From Stercorarius parasiticus (Eukaryota > Chordata > Aves > Charadriiformes > Stercorariidae), in contig VWZL01002562.1 in assembly GCA_013396915.1 (NCBI GenBank), forward strand, positions 375,068 to 439,067: 64,000 nt of DNA, read 5' to 3'. The translations under genes were made by a program, and so were the position numbers. The notes under the pieces are model-generated. The model had not been told where the DNA came from. It did not search any database and saw nothing but the letters and a program-made list of their open reading frames with translations. This document shows, in pieces, positions 38,760 through 52,380 of the stretch; position 1 is the first letter of the stretch; each line of letters opens with the position of its first letter.

Positions 38760-39125
38760 ATAAAAGACCTGAAAGGAACTGATCTATTCATTTTATCGCA
38801 GGAAAAAATGTAAGAAACAGTTTGAACACAGTCTTTCAGAATTACTTCTATAAGGAAAAGGTAAGGCATCTTGAACTCAGCAAAGGTATAACAAGATCAA
38901 ATGTTGGAAGTTGGCTATATCCAAACTAGAAACAAGATGGAGATTTTCAATAGTGAAGACAGGTTACTAAGGAATGTGTCGAAGTCTCCATCACACAGGG
39001 TTCTTCAGTTGACACCAAGGTCTTTCTAAGAGAGGCACATGTGGAATTCTAAGGACTGTATTATGCACAAGAGATTATAATATTCCTTTCTGGGAATCAA
39101 ATCCCTATTTTACAACATGCAGGTT
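38760..39125 (+). mobile_element. Old CR1 LINE 3' fragment, plus orientation
   Basis: The order of blocks fits the 3' part of an old amniote CR1. GAACTGATCTATTCATTTTA is near 38776. AGCAAAGGTATAACAAGATC lies at about 38879, and 'gttggaagttggctatatccaaactagaaacaagatgg' at 38903-38940. These are followed by 'gattttcaatagtgaagacaggttactaaggaatgtgtcgaagtctccatca', then 'gtattatgcacaagagattataatattcctttctggg'. The last block matches the element's 'ggtcagactagatgatcataatggtcccttctgg'. It is a different, older subtype than the copy at 58 kb. Confidence 0.8.
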
Positions 39126-41220
39126 TACTTATGGGAAATCAAACAGAATATTTGAAGAAAGCCTAGACTGCCGAGTTGTGAATGAGCTTAGAACAAAACA
39201 ACAAACAGCAATTCCACATAATTTTATGAAATATAGTGCAATCTTTTCTCCTCTCGGTAACTGAGCATACTGTAGTTCTGGTAGGCAGACAGAAAAGGCA
39301 GGAGATGAAAAGTAGGTGGTTGTTCCAAGTAAAACAGCCTGAAAGAAAAAAAACCTATGGCATATTTAGAAACTCCCCAAAGCTTTTTGTTTCCTTTTTC
39401 TCCCCTAGGTTTGCCTTACTTCTTGAGGAGGGCCTGATGGAACGTCTCTTATTCCCATTGCCCTATCAACACAGAAATTATGCACTAATTTTAACTCTCA
39501 TCTGATTAAGCACAACATGAGCTCCCACTTCCCTTCTCTTGTTTTGTTTCACGTTGTCTCTTCTTCCTCAGTGTCTCAGATCTGCTCTTCTGTCCCATAC
39601 AGCCTGCTGTTCTCCTCTCTAAATGTCTACCTTTTGGTTTTATGGGCCGCTGGTTGGCAATCACACATTTCTGTTATTAGAAGGGTTTTCCCAGTTCTTG
39701 TATGAACACTTCAGGCAATGGAATTCCTTCTTTAACCTTTTTAATGTCAAGTACTATAGTTGCTGTGGTGACATAAGGTAAATTAAATCAGTTTTTTGTG
39801 GGATCTAAAATTGGATTATAGGCTAAGTACCTGTTAGCGATGGTAGTAATAAATAAATAAATAAATAAGGCCCCGTGGCTGTAGCAATTTACAAAACATA
39901 ATGGGGAAAAATTGACCTTTGCTGTTTGAAATCCAAGTATTAAAATGGTGTCACACTGCAAAAGGTTAAGGCCTATTAAAACATTATAATTTTGCAGCCT
40001 TTAATGTTATTAGTATTTTCCACTTGACGCTGCCAGATAATAACTAACAGCGGACAGCAGACATCCTGCCTTTACTGTCACAGTATGTGTAGAAAATATC
40101 CTCCAGCTTTAAAAAAAAAAGAAATTCCCTACACGTAAGGCTGGGGTCCCAGGTGGGACCTGGTAGTGGAGCTGACATTTTGTAGCTGCAGTAATAAAGC
40201 AAGTGTTGCCACACTCAGACAGGTGCTGCTCAGAAGTGCTCCTGCCCCTAGACAGCCAGACAGGCGGGCAGACACTATAAACTGTGCCTCATTTTGTCTT
40301 GTCGAGCCTAATTCTGGTGGTGTTGTCAGTCAAAGAACTGTGGGATGGATTTCAAAGTTAAACAATAATCAATAGCGTGACGTCTGGCAGTTGGGATTAT
40401 TTTTTTCCTTGAAAAGATCTCGAATTTGCCCTTGCCTTTTATTGAACGCTGGCTTCAGGCTCCCGTTTAGCTCACACGCTGCTCCATTGGTCAGGAAATA
40501 GTTTTGATAAATGAACCAGAGAGCAGAGGTATGACAGATATCCACCAGCCAGGATCTCTGAGCAACATAACACTGCAGTAGTCCTCCGACAAGCTTGCTA
40601 ACCAGGAAAACTGACAGCTTCACATTTAAATTTAAGAGCCTATTCCTAGTCCTGTGGAAAGTAACTTCATCAGCCCTTGTGCTCAGAGCTGTAGGACAGG
40701 CAAGGCACAACAGGGTCATCGTCACGGCAAAGGCCTTGACAGAGTCTACACTCAACACCATCTCAGGAGGTCCCACCCAGTGTGCCTACACTGCTTCCAA
40801 CCATGCTTGCTGTCACTGGTATTTGGGTTTATTCAAAACAGCCCCGCCCTCAAGAATCCACCGTACCTGTGCCCTCTATGCACCAGGTGAAGCTCCTGCA
40901 GGAGCTAAGCATTTTATACACCATCAAGGCACCCTTCTGCTGGATCACAGGACTACACTGCAGTTTAGGTGAAGTTATTCACGTTATTGACATCTAGTAA
41001 ATGAGAACAGAGCAGCAGTTCCCAAAGAAAGAGGGATAAGTAAAGAAATCTATGAAAAATCTTTCTATATCTACTAAGATTTTGCATTTATCTTCTTTGA
41101 ATCCCTTCACAGACACTTAAACTCCATAACATTTTCAGAAGATGGAAATATTTATAATGGGAAATCTGAGATAGTTGTTTAAACAATATCAAGGACTAAC
41201 AAGGAAAAAATAAATAAATT
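39126..41220. other. Unique stretch with an isolated 130-codon frame
   Basis: No gene is established. The part from about 40.14 to 40.97 kb is somewhat richer in G+C and keeps open frames on both strands. The minus-strand frame 40369-40761 is reported as a finding. A tetranucleotide repeat lies at 39.85 kb. Confidence 0.5.
39847..39869. repeat. (TAAA)n microsatellite
   Basis: Five TAAA/AATA units in tandem. Confidence 0.9.
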
Positions 41221-41221
41221 A

Positions 41222-41268
41222 ATGAGCCTGTGCCGTGCTCTAACCACTAGGCAATGTCGCATCTGTAT
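41222..41268 (-). mobile_element. MIR-type SINE 5' fragment, minus orientation
   Basis: GAGCCTGTGCCGTGCTCTAA then CCACTAGGCAATGTCGC matches the reverse complement of the tRNA-derived head of MIR ('gcagtatagtctagtggttaagagcacgggctc'). Only the head is recognisable. Confidence 0.5.
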
Positions 41269-42574
41269 TAGATGGATCAAGCTGCTGCAGCACTTGATAG
41301 GGAGGGGCTGTTCCTTGGCAGCAAAAGGCAGCAGAGGATGTAATGCTCAGGAACTCCACAATCCCTTGCCCAACACAACACTATAGTTGAGGAAAAAAAA
41401 AAAGAAAAAGATGGAAAAACAAGGCAAGAAAAGATGATCTTGGCTGAGCACATAATGGGTATCTTGAATAACTGATATTTAAGTCATGTTCTTGTTTATT
41501 CTTTTAAACATACTTGTGGTGAGCAATCATTCACCTGCTATAAATTACAAGCAACTGATAAGTCTCCACTTATGAGTCTCCAGTCAATAGCACTTGTACT
41601 AAAAAACGCGCAAAAGAAAAGCCATCCATAACCGACGGCATTTTTCCAGAGCTGGACCACATAGAAAAGTTTCCAAAGCAGATATGTAGCAGATTTCTTG
41701 AAAATTTAGCCCCTCAAAAAAGAGTCTCAAAGGGTTTTTAGGCAGTTCAAGATAATTAATTTCACTCTCCATCCATTAGGTTGTAGTTCTTTGCTAGATG
41801 TAACTTTAATATTAAAAAAAAGATTAATCTGTATGCTTGAAGCCTGTTCTTTTTAACCTTAATGCGTTTTGATTTTACACAGTGTAGAACCTTATCCAGA
41901 ATAGCTTTAAAAATTGAAAGGAATAGGATCAGAGAGTTGAGAATATGAAATGGGGTTTCATCCAACATATGACTAGATGTTTCCAACTAGTATACCGTGT
42001 TAAGGAGAGGAAACCGAGCCATTAAAAAAAGAAATATTTTTATAGGAGATCTTCACAAACATGTTACCTCTGCTGACCTTTAGATAAAGGTAAAAAGGTT
42101 AATGCAATAATTTGGAAATTATTAGCCTGAAAAAGGACCAATGACCTTCTCAGGGTTGTTCCCAGATTTCTCCAGCATAGTTTGTAATTCCTGGGAGATC
42201 ATTTGAGCTGTGTAGAGACTCTACTTAGAGTCAAAATATTTTTCTGCCTTTGTAGTGGCTCTCCGAATATATAAAATGTGGAGTTTCCTTTTGTTCTACC
42301 TCCGCCCCTAGCTGGGGAGGGTGCCAGAGTAGGCTTTCATTCATGGGACTACAGATTTTCCAACCATATACTGTACCGGAAAGAATAACAATTGGGATCG
42401 ACTTCTCCCTAACATATCCCCTCCAATTTTAAGGGTTTGATCATTGAACCATTAGTTCCCTCAGTGCATCAAACTATGCAAATTCATTTCACCCATTTAC
42501 ATCATAGCCCAATTTGGCTGACAGTTTCCTCTCCCCTGGTTTGAATCATGACAGTATCAATAATGCAGACCTAA
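41269..42574. other. Unique non-coding stretch
   Basis: AT-rich sequence with an A10 run near 41.39 kb. I see no exon, RNA gene or named repeat. Confidence 0.5.
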
Positions 42575-42775
42575 ACGAAGAATGCAGAAGAAATCCAGAG
42601 TTCTGGGTTCTTTCCCAGATCCTTCATTAACTTGCAATCCAGCTTGGGCAAACAATTGGATTTCTTTGTGCCATGCTTTACTTTTATGTTGGTGTCAAGC
42701 AGTAAACTATCTCTAGGACAGATGCGAGTCTCAGACACGTTTACAAAAAAAACCTTTAGATGTTGGAATAGGTAG
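42575..42775 (+). mobile_element. Old MIR-type SINE, plus orientation
   Basis: The segment CCAGAGTTCTGGGTTCTTTC then CCAGATCCTTCATTAACTTG matches 'caggagtcctgggttctattcccagctctgccactaacttg'. GCTTGGGCAAACAATTGGATT follows ('cttgggcaagtcacttaac') and then TTCTTTGTGCC. The 3' part decays toward a 'tttacaaa...cctttagatg' tail. Block order fixes the orientation. Confidence 0.75.
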
Positions 42776-44519
42776 TGCTGACTGTACAAAAACACGGAAT
42801 GACACCTGAATGAGGGAAATTTCAAAGCAGGACCTTCAATAAGGGCCAGAATACTAATTATAATCAGAAATTCCTCACAATCTCACCCCCTTAGTTTTTC
42901 AGATGTAGATTCTCCTAAATCCAATTTCTGTCAATCTGTCTTTCTGCAAAACACACAAATGTAAACTCCAAGAGAGAAGACCAAGAAAAATTTGCCGTAC
43001 TACAACAGACAGTCTACTCATGACTTAACAGGAGTTCTGTCACTGAAGATCAAGCTATTTTGTACTCCCCTCTGAAGTATATGCCACATTTAATTCAAGG
43101 TTACATACTCTGGAGACAGGAAATTAAAACTTTACGTGATATTAAAAAATGCAAATTTGTAGCAGTTAACACAGCCATAAGAAATCAAAAGACTAGGTTA
43201 AGAACACATTACTAATGATACTTTCACAGGTAGTTTGTGATCAATATCTTTTATTTAAATTTTAATAAAGGGTACCTTAAGAAAGGTATGAAGACCATTT
43301 TCAGTTTTCTGGTGTCACTTTGCCTTCTATTTTGCGTTTCTGAGATAAGACTAAATTCTGAGAATTGTCCTAACTTTTTAATATTATACCATTATTAATC
43401 TCTTTTTTTTTTCATGAGCTGTAGGAAATCTAAGATTGATTTGTATTTCTACAGTAAAATGCAATGGAATAATTTCTAACCAAGTTTGTAATTCATTACA
43501 ATGAGTTACCACAATGCTTCTCTTGCTGATGAGCTTTTCCCTCATTCAAAAAAGGCCCTTGCTTCTGAAGTTTTGAAAGAAGGTAAAGTAGTTGAATGAG
43601 AGAGCAAGTGAGAGAGAGTGTGCTTGTGACTTATTGATTTTATCCACTGATTAACCTGACTCCTAGGTAAGGGCTACAACTGCAGGAGTGAGAAGTCATG
43701 CATTCTTTACTCTTTCAGACTCAATGAATCTTGCATTCTCCATAACCCATTGGCTCATGGCCTGACTTCCCCACGTACAAGGGAGAAAGAGAACTTCACA
43801 GGCAGCTTTTGGTAGCTCATCTCAAATCCCCAGTCACAACTGCTCTGTTTTCGGGCAGTGTGGCTCCTTAACACACGCTCCAATTCCCCTTTTCTTCTCC
43901 TGCCTCCCCACTTTCCTGGGGGTCAGCTCTCAATCCATGATTTCATGCAATCTATTTCTACAACAGAGCCTGCAAATACTCACAAGGTAATTGCTAAGCA
44001 ACGATATACAGAGGGCACCAGAGCAGAGAGAGGGAAGCCAGGCAGGACAGTCACCCATTCAAAACAGCAGCCTCTTGACAGACTTTCACAGCGTCTTTGA
44101 AAAAAATGCCAGAACTAGACCTTCTGACTGACACCAATCAGCCAGCTACCTGGGCTCCTTGAGGGCACAGTCAGCACTTGCATCCGCTATTATTTAGCCC
44201 ATGTGTGCAGCCCTAGAAACTTAAATTTCCTTTAAAAACTAATGTACAGCAGTGGAGCTACAGGTATTGTATGGAGTATATATGCAGCATACATTTTGCA
44301 AAAAGAAAAATTGACAGAATTTGGATGTAGCACCATCTATTTCTGCAAGAATAGGGGACTGCCGACAATTTATTTATCACACAGTCTTGTTACAGCAGGA
44401 GAACTGTTTCTTGGTTTCTAGCATTCAATAGCGGTGCCAGTAACCCAGCAAAGTCACAGGCTCCTGTCAGCCTTTTAAAAAGTTTTCCTGCTGATGCTGT
44501 TCTTTTCACCACTAGCTAG
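42776..44519. other. Unique non-coding stretch
   Basis: No exon or named repeat is visible. Short open frames lack any domain signal. Confidence 0.5.
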
Positions 44520-44612
44520 ATGAAAGCTGAGACTGGGGTTCAAACCCAGTACTCTGCCAGCAATACTAAGTGAAAGCCCAGGAGTCCTGACTAAACAAGC
44601 AAGTGGTAGTGT
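44520..44612 (-). mobile_element. Possible MIR-type SINE fragment, minus orientation
   Basis: GACTGGGGTTCAAACCCAGT then ACTCTGCCAGC, followed by CCCAGGAGTCCTGAC, resembles the reverse complement of the MIR middle ('gagctgggattcgaacccaggactctg'). The GGTTCAAACCC part corresponds to a pol III box-B-like palindromic core and reads similarly on both strands. Confidence 0.45.
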
Positions 44613-47600
44613 CTAGAAAATTAAACACACTAATAAGACTACATGTTGACAAACACACCAACTTCAAGGAGCTCAGACTAATTCTTTGCTCTCCCTCTCC
44701 CCTATAAATCTATAACTCCCAGTATTAACTACAGTTCACTTAGCTATATGTTTGGTGTAATAGCATGAACTATTTTCAATGTGAGCTTAGTTAAAAAGGC
44801 AAATGGTATCTCAAGGAGCAAGCTGACCCCATTATCAGACCCTCAGGGAGTTAAGACAGCAGCCTGCAGTGGAGCCAGCGAAAATGCCTGAGCTGAGGCC
44901 AGCTAAGAAGCCAGCCAGGCAAATCCAAAGCTGCTGGAAAAATACATTCTGGAGCACGGTGTCTGGGACCTCGAGCTACTATGCACACCCTGCTTTAGTG
45001 GATATGGGTGTTGTCTTGAATATAGCAGCACAGAAGAGAGGGTGAACAGGGGAAGCAAGTTAGACTGGAGTTATATAAGAGGCCTATTGACTTTTTAATG
45101 ACTTTGTTATTTGGAAGTAGCAGGTATGTTTACCAGAACATAATCTCCTATTTTACAGTAAAAGGTTTTTACAAGGAAAGAATATGTAAAAAGGGATCTT
45201 ACAATATACCCTTTACAGAAGCACAGAAGGCTAGAATAGGCAACACAAGAAAAGTGTGAGGTACCTGTCTACTTGAAATCTGGAAAGTGTATTTTTCTGT
45301 CACTGTTGAGCATAATTGCTCTTTAAAGCCAACAGACAGAAGGACTTAGAAAAAACATGGCCTTCACCACCAAAAGCAGTAAAAAGCAAGAAGATTTAGT
45401 AGGATCACCAACCATTATTCAGTCACTTCCAGATCTTTATTGTAGTAATAAAGCAAGTTATTTATGAATTTCAAAACACCGTGTAGATGACAGTACACAA
45501 GATAATCCAGAGCCACAGGGTCTGTTCTCCCACTGATTATGGAACTGAACTGTATTTTGAGTGACTTCTGTTGGTGGGATCACTGCCTTAAGCTTAGACA
45601 AATAACAGGACAGCATCATGCTGCATTTCCACATCTTTGACCAGCGTGGAAGAGCATGTCAGTCTTGAACATCAGAAGTCGGTATCTAACCATGTTCAGT
45701 ATCTGTGGATTAATCACTTGTTCTCAAGAAGATAAGACTACCTAATACATAAAGTCTGGCAATTCCTAAGCAATTACTGATGGAATTCAAAAGTCACAAT
45801 CCTAGATCACAGTAAAGCTATTTACAAAAATTCTGTTATGTTTTTAACTCTTCCATTACACCTCAGTTCATCACTGGAAAGCAGTTTTTCCATGGGATGC
45901 TGAAGGTCTTGAAAAACAAGGGATCTCTGCTCCCTTTGCTGGGGAAGCATTTTACTGGAACCCTAAGTAAGGGGAAAGAAAAACTAAAACCTATGCCCGC
46001 AACAGCTACAAAATGAGAATGCAATAAGAATCTTGGGAAACTGAAAAGTAGATGGAAATATCTGATACAGCTTGGGATCAAAACATGGTGTTACGTCCAT
46101 GGCCACTTAAGAGTATTAGCTTTTCACTCTTGTGCCATCTGAAGCTCCAGGCATAACGCCTGTCCAAGAATTCAGACTGAGTTTTGGACCCAGCTCCCCT
46201 TCTAAGGGAACAGAAGACCATTAAGACACAAGACAGCGGGCCTGCAAACAGAAAGAAAACAGAGTAAGTTAGAAGCTTACAGCAGAAGAGAAAAACTGGC
46301 ACTTAGAAATTTTTTCAAAGGTTTGCCAAGCACTTGTAGTGCTTCCGGTTGGAGCAAATTAGTATAGATAGGCGAAGCAGACTGTCATATCCTTGTAAAA
46401 GTTTGCCAAAACTATCACAAACTTATGTAAGATTATTAATATCTTCATTACAAATGAAGATGAATGATAATTCATGTAACAGCAGCACAGAGAGCAATCT
46501 GGTGTTGCTAAGACTAAAAAGGGTGAAAAAACAGCCATGACCCTATCAAAAACAGGAAATGGGGCTCAGGGGATATTAGAGATTTCAGTTTCCCTTGAGA
46601 ATGTTGGCAAAAAAAAATTTACTCAGTTACACAGATGTAACGTTGTTTGTCCTGAGATGGCCATCACCCATTTGCTACCCAGTGATAAAAGACCCACAAT
46701 TTTCAGCCCTTATGGCATTTTATTCTCCTCAGTAGAAGTCAGGAAATCTCACTGAGCCAGGGTCTCCTAGTGCTTCTCTGTACAAATAGAAGTACATTTT
46801 TAAGAATCTTGTCACCGAAGTTTGTTTCTGTTAGGAGCCCCAGGTAACTGTAAATCAAATACATAAGATACAGTATATTTTTGTGTAAAGGGAGAAATGG
46901 AGCAGAAAGCTTTCCTGCTGTCAGAAACGCTCTTTTTTAATCATTAGTACTTTGGCAAGAAAACATATGTGCACATACACACAAGTTTAACGTTTCTCTG
47001 GAAGTGTGATTTCTTGTACATTAGACCAAATGAAAAATAAAGAGCAGGCCAAATTCTGACCAGAATCTGCAGCAAAGTTGATCTGCAGTGTTGAAAGACC
47101 ATAGCTGTTTAAAACAAGTAATTTGCAAGGCAGTGAAATAAACTTGGGGTAAACATAGGCAACTGTTGCTTTGGCATAGAAGAGACTAACATGGTTTAGA
47201 AACATTACTGCTTTTTTCTGCTCACAAGACCAAGGAGAGAACACCACCCTCTGGAAGACACTAAGACTTCTGACAGGAGACAGATAGATCTGTCAGAACA
47301 GAGTAACAGCAGCCTTAAATGAGCAGGAAGATAAAAGGCTACCGGAGAGATGGTCTTCTGCTAGCAAAAGTCATCAAGACCCACTGTCACTGGAGATTCA
47401 TTATGCTGCTCTACCTGGAGAAAAAAGCATTTAAAACAGGAAGGAAACATGGGCATGTTTCATCTGGCACCTGGTGAGGTACCACAGAGGGTTGCACACC
47501 TTACAAACCTGGAAGAATATCTGGGAATGCAGCAATCCTGACAGGGAGTACATCACTGGTTTATGCACATTTGTTACTTAGCACATAAAACATACTAGCA

Positions 47601-50600
47601 TTGTTTGCAGATTTTTACCACTAAAAAGGTAGGTTATCAGACCAGTCTCCAATTTCTAAATTCCTCATCTATGGTAACACTCAGAAGTGGAAGAATCTCC
47701 ATAAAGATACGGAATGAATTGGAGCAATGAAGGTGTAATCACAAATTTCCTTCTGTTGAAGTGATAACCTCTGGCCAAAAGAGAGCAGAGACCCAGGTGC
47801 AATGGGTCTCTTTCTAACCCTTTGCCAAAAGATTTCCCATTGTTTCATTCGCTAAAGCCTTGAAAGTGACTTTGCAATGGCCCTCCAGGCATCTATGGGA
47901 GGTTTCAGTGTTTAAGAGCACCCACTTTTAGCTCAGAACTGCCAGTAAGAGGACATATTTGCTTGGCATTTAACATGTATGCTTTCCATAGCGGCTGCAC
48001 TACGCTGTCCATTTCAAGTATTTGACAAGTAAGGCAGAGTGCTGGTTTTTCACTTAACCATTAATCATGATGAAAAATCAAAACAGAAAATATTTCAAAA
48101 TATAGGGCACATTCATTCACATGGGAAAAAGTGGTTAATCTTTGCAATAGTTATTTTGATAAAATTATACATTTAAACTAAGAAGACAGCAAAGAGGAAA
48201 GTAAAGCCATTTTTTAAAGTTTAAGTCTTCCTCATGGAATGCCAAAAGTCACAGATGATTACTCCTTGTCTCTTACCTTTTTTTATTTGGAGGTTACTAT
48301 TAACAACAGACAGTTAAATCAAGACCTGGATAAGTGTTTTTCTAACTTTACAAAAAAAAACAAAAATACACCCAAACAAATGTAGTTCACCTATCTATTA
48401 CCGCAAGGAATAAAACACAAGAGCTTTCCAAGTGGCATGCTGAGTCTATCAGGTGTCAAAAAAGGCATTTATCAGCATAACCTTACAGTTAGTAACTCCA
48501 GAGCCACCGTATAAAAAATTTTATGTCAAAGATAATCAGCTTGTATTTGTTGACACTATTTGCAATGGAGAATAAACACAAGGCATTTACTTTTATGAAA
48601 ACATAATCCATGTACTTAACAAGAAACCAACCCTTTTACTCCTTTCATTTTTTCTCACTGGGGCTGACCAGAAATTTAACAAATTTTCAAATTTATATCT
48701 AAATCAAAACATACATAGACCGGTCTGGAACAAAAAGAAAAACTCCAAATTTTTCATGGAAGAGGTTAAGTAATGCATTTTCTAACCAGATGTATATTTT
48801 AAAATTGGGACTCCAAGACTAGAATTAGAATGGGCAGACACACATCTTTTTAAAAGGACTATAGCAGACACATGAAGCTAAGCTAAACACACATTTAAGT
48901 AAAAAGGGATCAGTTACTGAATCAGAAAAGTGACCAGAAACTTCTTAGGTAATCAAATTCTAAAAAGAACTCCAAAGCCTCTCTGGATACACTGGATTTT
49001 ATTATCAAATCATTTACAGTTGTGTAAGACATGAGTCGATATGAAAACACTGGTGTAAAAGCAGGTCAAAGGAGCTATTTATTATAGATAATAGTGTTTC
49101 AGCTTGCTTTTCGTTGATCCTGGCAATCACTAAGTTTGTCAGAAAAGGAAATTGGTTCTCTTATATTTTTTCCAGATAATCTAATGCTACCTATAAGTAG
49201 TCCTATGAGCAGTAGTAGGATACCACCAGTTTTACCTTCATTTAAAGGTTTTTTTGCATATTTCCATGTACACGTAATTACCCTGCTTCAACAACAACAA
49301 AAAAACTGGAAGACTCCACTCTCTTGCAAGGAAGCTGCAATTGCATGCTGAACCATCAGGATAGCTTTGGATGTTCATCTGGCTCAGCTGCACGTAGACT
49401 GCACATCCATCCAGCTGTACAAAGCAATCATGGAAAACTAAAGATACGCCCGAACACGTACACTAGCAATGAATGGGCCCTGAAGGATTTGATGAATGAA
49501 AAATACTCAGTATTGTGAACTTACGTTTGATTTCCACTGTTTAGGGAATAAGGCTGACCTTTTGGTTACCATGCAACCTAGGAAAATGGGAACTGAGCAA
49601 GTGTGTGTCACCCTAACGAAGGGCTTGAGTCAGCTATTGCTCAGCATCTTATGGACCGTCTGCTGTCTGGATACATGTCCTGATTTAAAACTGGTCCCCT
49701 GCCAAGGAAATAAAATGAAGTCTGAACTATTTCTTCCTGAAAATAGGATTAAGGAACCTTAAAAGAAAGGAAACATTGTATCATCTTGATACACCACTAC
49801 AAATTCTGCTAAAACCCAGGAAATAATACTTGGACTAATGGAGACAAATGAACTCTAAGTACAAAGGGCCTTCAGAGAATCAGATTCTCCCATCATTTTC
49901 TCCGAGGGATAAACTCCCATCAAAATTCAAGAATCAGAGCCAGATATAAAATGAGAAATGTTGATTGAGCTTTATAAACTTACCAAGATGAAAGACTGAC
50001 GCATTTTGTCATTCACAAAAGATAGTTATTTAATATGCAACAAAACAAGCTAGACAGAAAACTCACATTACAAGATGCTGCCAACTCTTACATGTTGTGC
50101 TGTCTCTCTTCTTTCTTACAAAAGCAAAAAGACAACTGAACCTATTTTATGGTCGCAATAACAACTTCCAAGTAAATAATCAATCCACACAGAGAATTAG
50201 TGTAGCAGGAAATTATATGAGATGGATGCAGATCTGCATTTCCAACTGACCTCTATTCTGTTTGCTAAGTATATGAGTAAATCAATAAGATTCTTTGTAT
50301 GTGCATTCTCATAAAGGTGGCTTTATCAAGCTTCATGACATTTTTTTATCTGTATATACACACTGCATTTGCAAATGGAGCTGCTAGGAGCAGTACTAGA
50401 TTCCACTCCACGCTACACACTCAGCCCAGAAAGGTGTTAATAAAGATACCCCTTTAGCTGAGAGGTCCTGTTGCCAAGATTTCATTTTTTAGAAGTGGGT
50501 GAATGGCTGTGGGACTTCTCATTACCTGCAGATTCTGGAGAGAACACAGAGCATTCGACAATGTCAGATAGGCACAGAGGACACAGAATGACTAGTGCTG

Positions 50601-52260
50601 AAGGAGTTAATCGTCCTCTTTATAAGTGAAGAAAACCCTGTTAAATGTAATTTAGGCAGAACCTAGAATTTGTATCAACTTTTATCATTTGAAATTTAAT
50701 GCTCAGGGTAAAAACTGTGTTCCAGCAAGAAGCAGTTACCTGTCTTGGGCTTTGATATCAAGACACTGGTCACTTTCCTTACATATTACTTAGGCTTTGC
50801 AGCTGATTTGCACTGCCTTAAGGCCACTTCTGCTAAATATACCTTTCTTCTTTTGCAGGCCTATGAGACTTTATCACAAAATCAGGGGGTTGCTGAAACT
50901 AGATGGCAAATTTATACAGTTGAACTTCTACAACTCTTAAAAATACCTGCAAAGTTAAGTTCAAACATTGATCTCTAATATGATAGTTACAACGGGTGAA
51001 ACACAACAGTTCAGTTCAGCAAGGATACATTGGCCTAATCCAAATTTGACAAAAGTTTTCCGTCCTTCAAAACTAATTAACATTGATTACATTGATACTA
51101 GACATGTGACAACTCTACAGTGCTGACAGAAGCTGTAAAGCCTACAAGGGATGACAGCTGTTATGCTGTACCTAACTGCCAAAGTTAAGAGAGATGCCGC
51201 AAAAATTGGGCAATTGCTCAGAAAGTGAGCCTTAGTATCAAAAGAAAGATGTTCAGGTTTTTTCTCCTTTAATGAGCAAACTAAATTTAAACCTTTGGCT
51301 GCAAAGGCTCTTATGACTTTTCCCTGAACGAGTTTCTACAGTCCCAGAATCGGGTTTGTATTTATAAAGGTAAAATGTAAAGGTAAATAGGCTGAAATAA
51401 AGTCATCTATGGGGAAGGGAGAGAAGAGGAGAAAAATAAAGTTCAGTTGAAATAAAGACTTCAACAGAACAAAAAGTAATCACTGACAAGTGATGTATAA
51501 TGCAAGCTTCACCTACTAAGCTATAAACACCATACGTACCATGGAAAACCTGAATTCTGTTTGAAGCTGCAGTCTGAAGTCCACGCTGCATTTACACACA
51601 GAAACCAATAGAACAACTCTTTTTGTTATCTGTACTTGCAGACGTGAGCTTATTGATGTCCCATATGACACAATTGTTATTTCTCTAACACTCAGCATGA
51701 TAGACATCCCAGAACTAAGTAAGAAAGAATAAAACTTGCAAGAGTTTCCAGTAGATCTCTAATATGAAGCGTGATTTGTCAGAATCGTAAAAAAACTCTT
51801 GCCTTCCAGTCTAATTTCTTTCAAGTAATCCATGAAAGATCTGAGAAGGGATATTATGCCAAAAGATAAATCTCACAGGTGTTTTTCTTCCCCCAACACA
51901 TACTATCAGTCCTACTTCCCTCCCTCTCATTTCCCTGAAGAAATTCCTACACTTTTGTTCTTCCCTCCTGGAAGAAGATAACGGCAGTGTTAAAAAATCT
52001 GTTAGATTCTGTTAAAAATCTGTAAAGAAAAAAAAAAAAAAGGGTGAGGAAGAAAGTGAAACCTGAATGCTGTGTAACTAAAAATACTCATTCTGCTGCT
52101 CTCAAAGAGAGAAGTTGCCTTGACAGATGAACTAGATTGCTGTTCAAGTGTCATAATAAGGATGGGACCACCTAGTTTTGTTCTCAATTGTACCTTAGTT
52201 TTCCCTTTCAGACTAAGTATTTCTGACTTGTTGCTACTTTGAGTTACCAAAACACCTCAA
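44613..52260. other. Long unique non-coding stretch
   Basis: No gene is supported. A possible terminal-exon-like block at 50859-50978 is reported as a finding. An A14 run lies at 52.03 kb. A weak old-repeat-like block occurs near 49.87 kb. Confidence 0.5.
52028..52041. repeat. Poly(A) run
   Basis: Homopolymer A14 with no identifiable retroposed sequence upstream. Confidence 0.85.
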
Positions 52261-52261
52261 A

Positions 52262-52380
52262 AACATTAATGAATTAATCTTCCTTGTAGCTGATGGACAA
52301 AGACACAGAGACTTTAGGACCCTTACCCAAAACAGTGGGAACACTAAGCACAGCAAAGGACTCAATCCTCTTCCACAGTG
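52262..52380 (-). mobile_element. MIR-type SINE fragment, minus orientation
   Basis: On the plus strand, 'gtagctgatggacaaagacacagagactttaggacccttacccaaa' then 'cactaagcacagcaaaggactcaatcc' follows the reverse complement of the MIR 3' half. The matching MIR text is 'ttttacagatggggaaactgaggcacagagaggttaagtgacttgcccaa...gtggcagagccgggattcaaacc'. Confidence 0.55.

Noticed and set aside
44527..44600. tRNA gene, because of a GGTTCAAACCC box-B-like core
   Set aside because: No A box at the right distance and no cloverleaf. The context fits a MIR-type SINE fragment instead.
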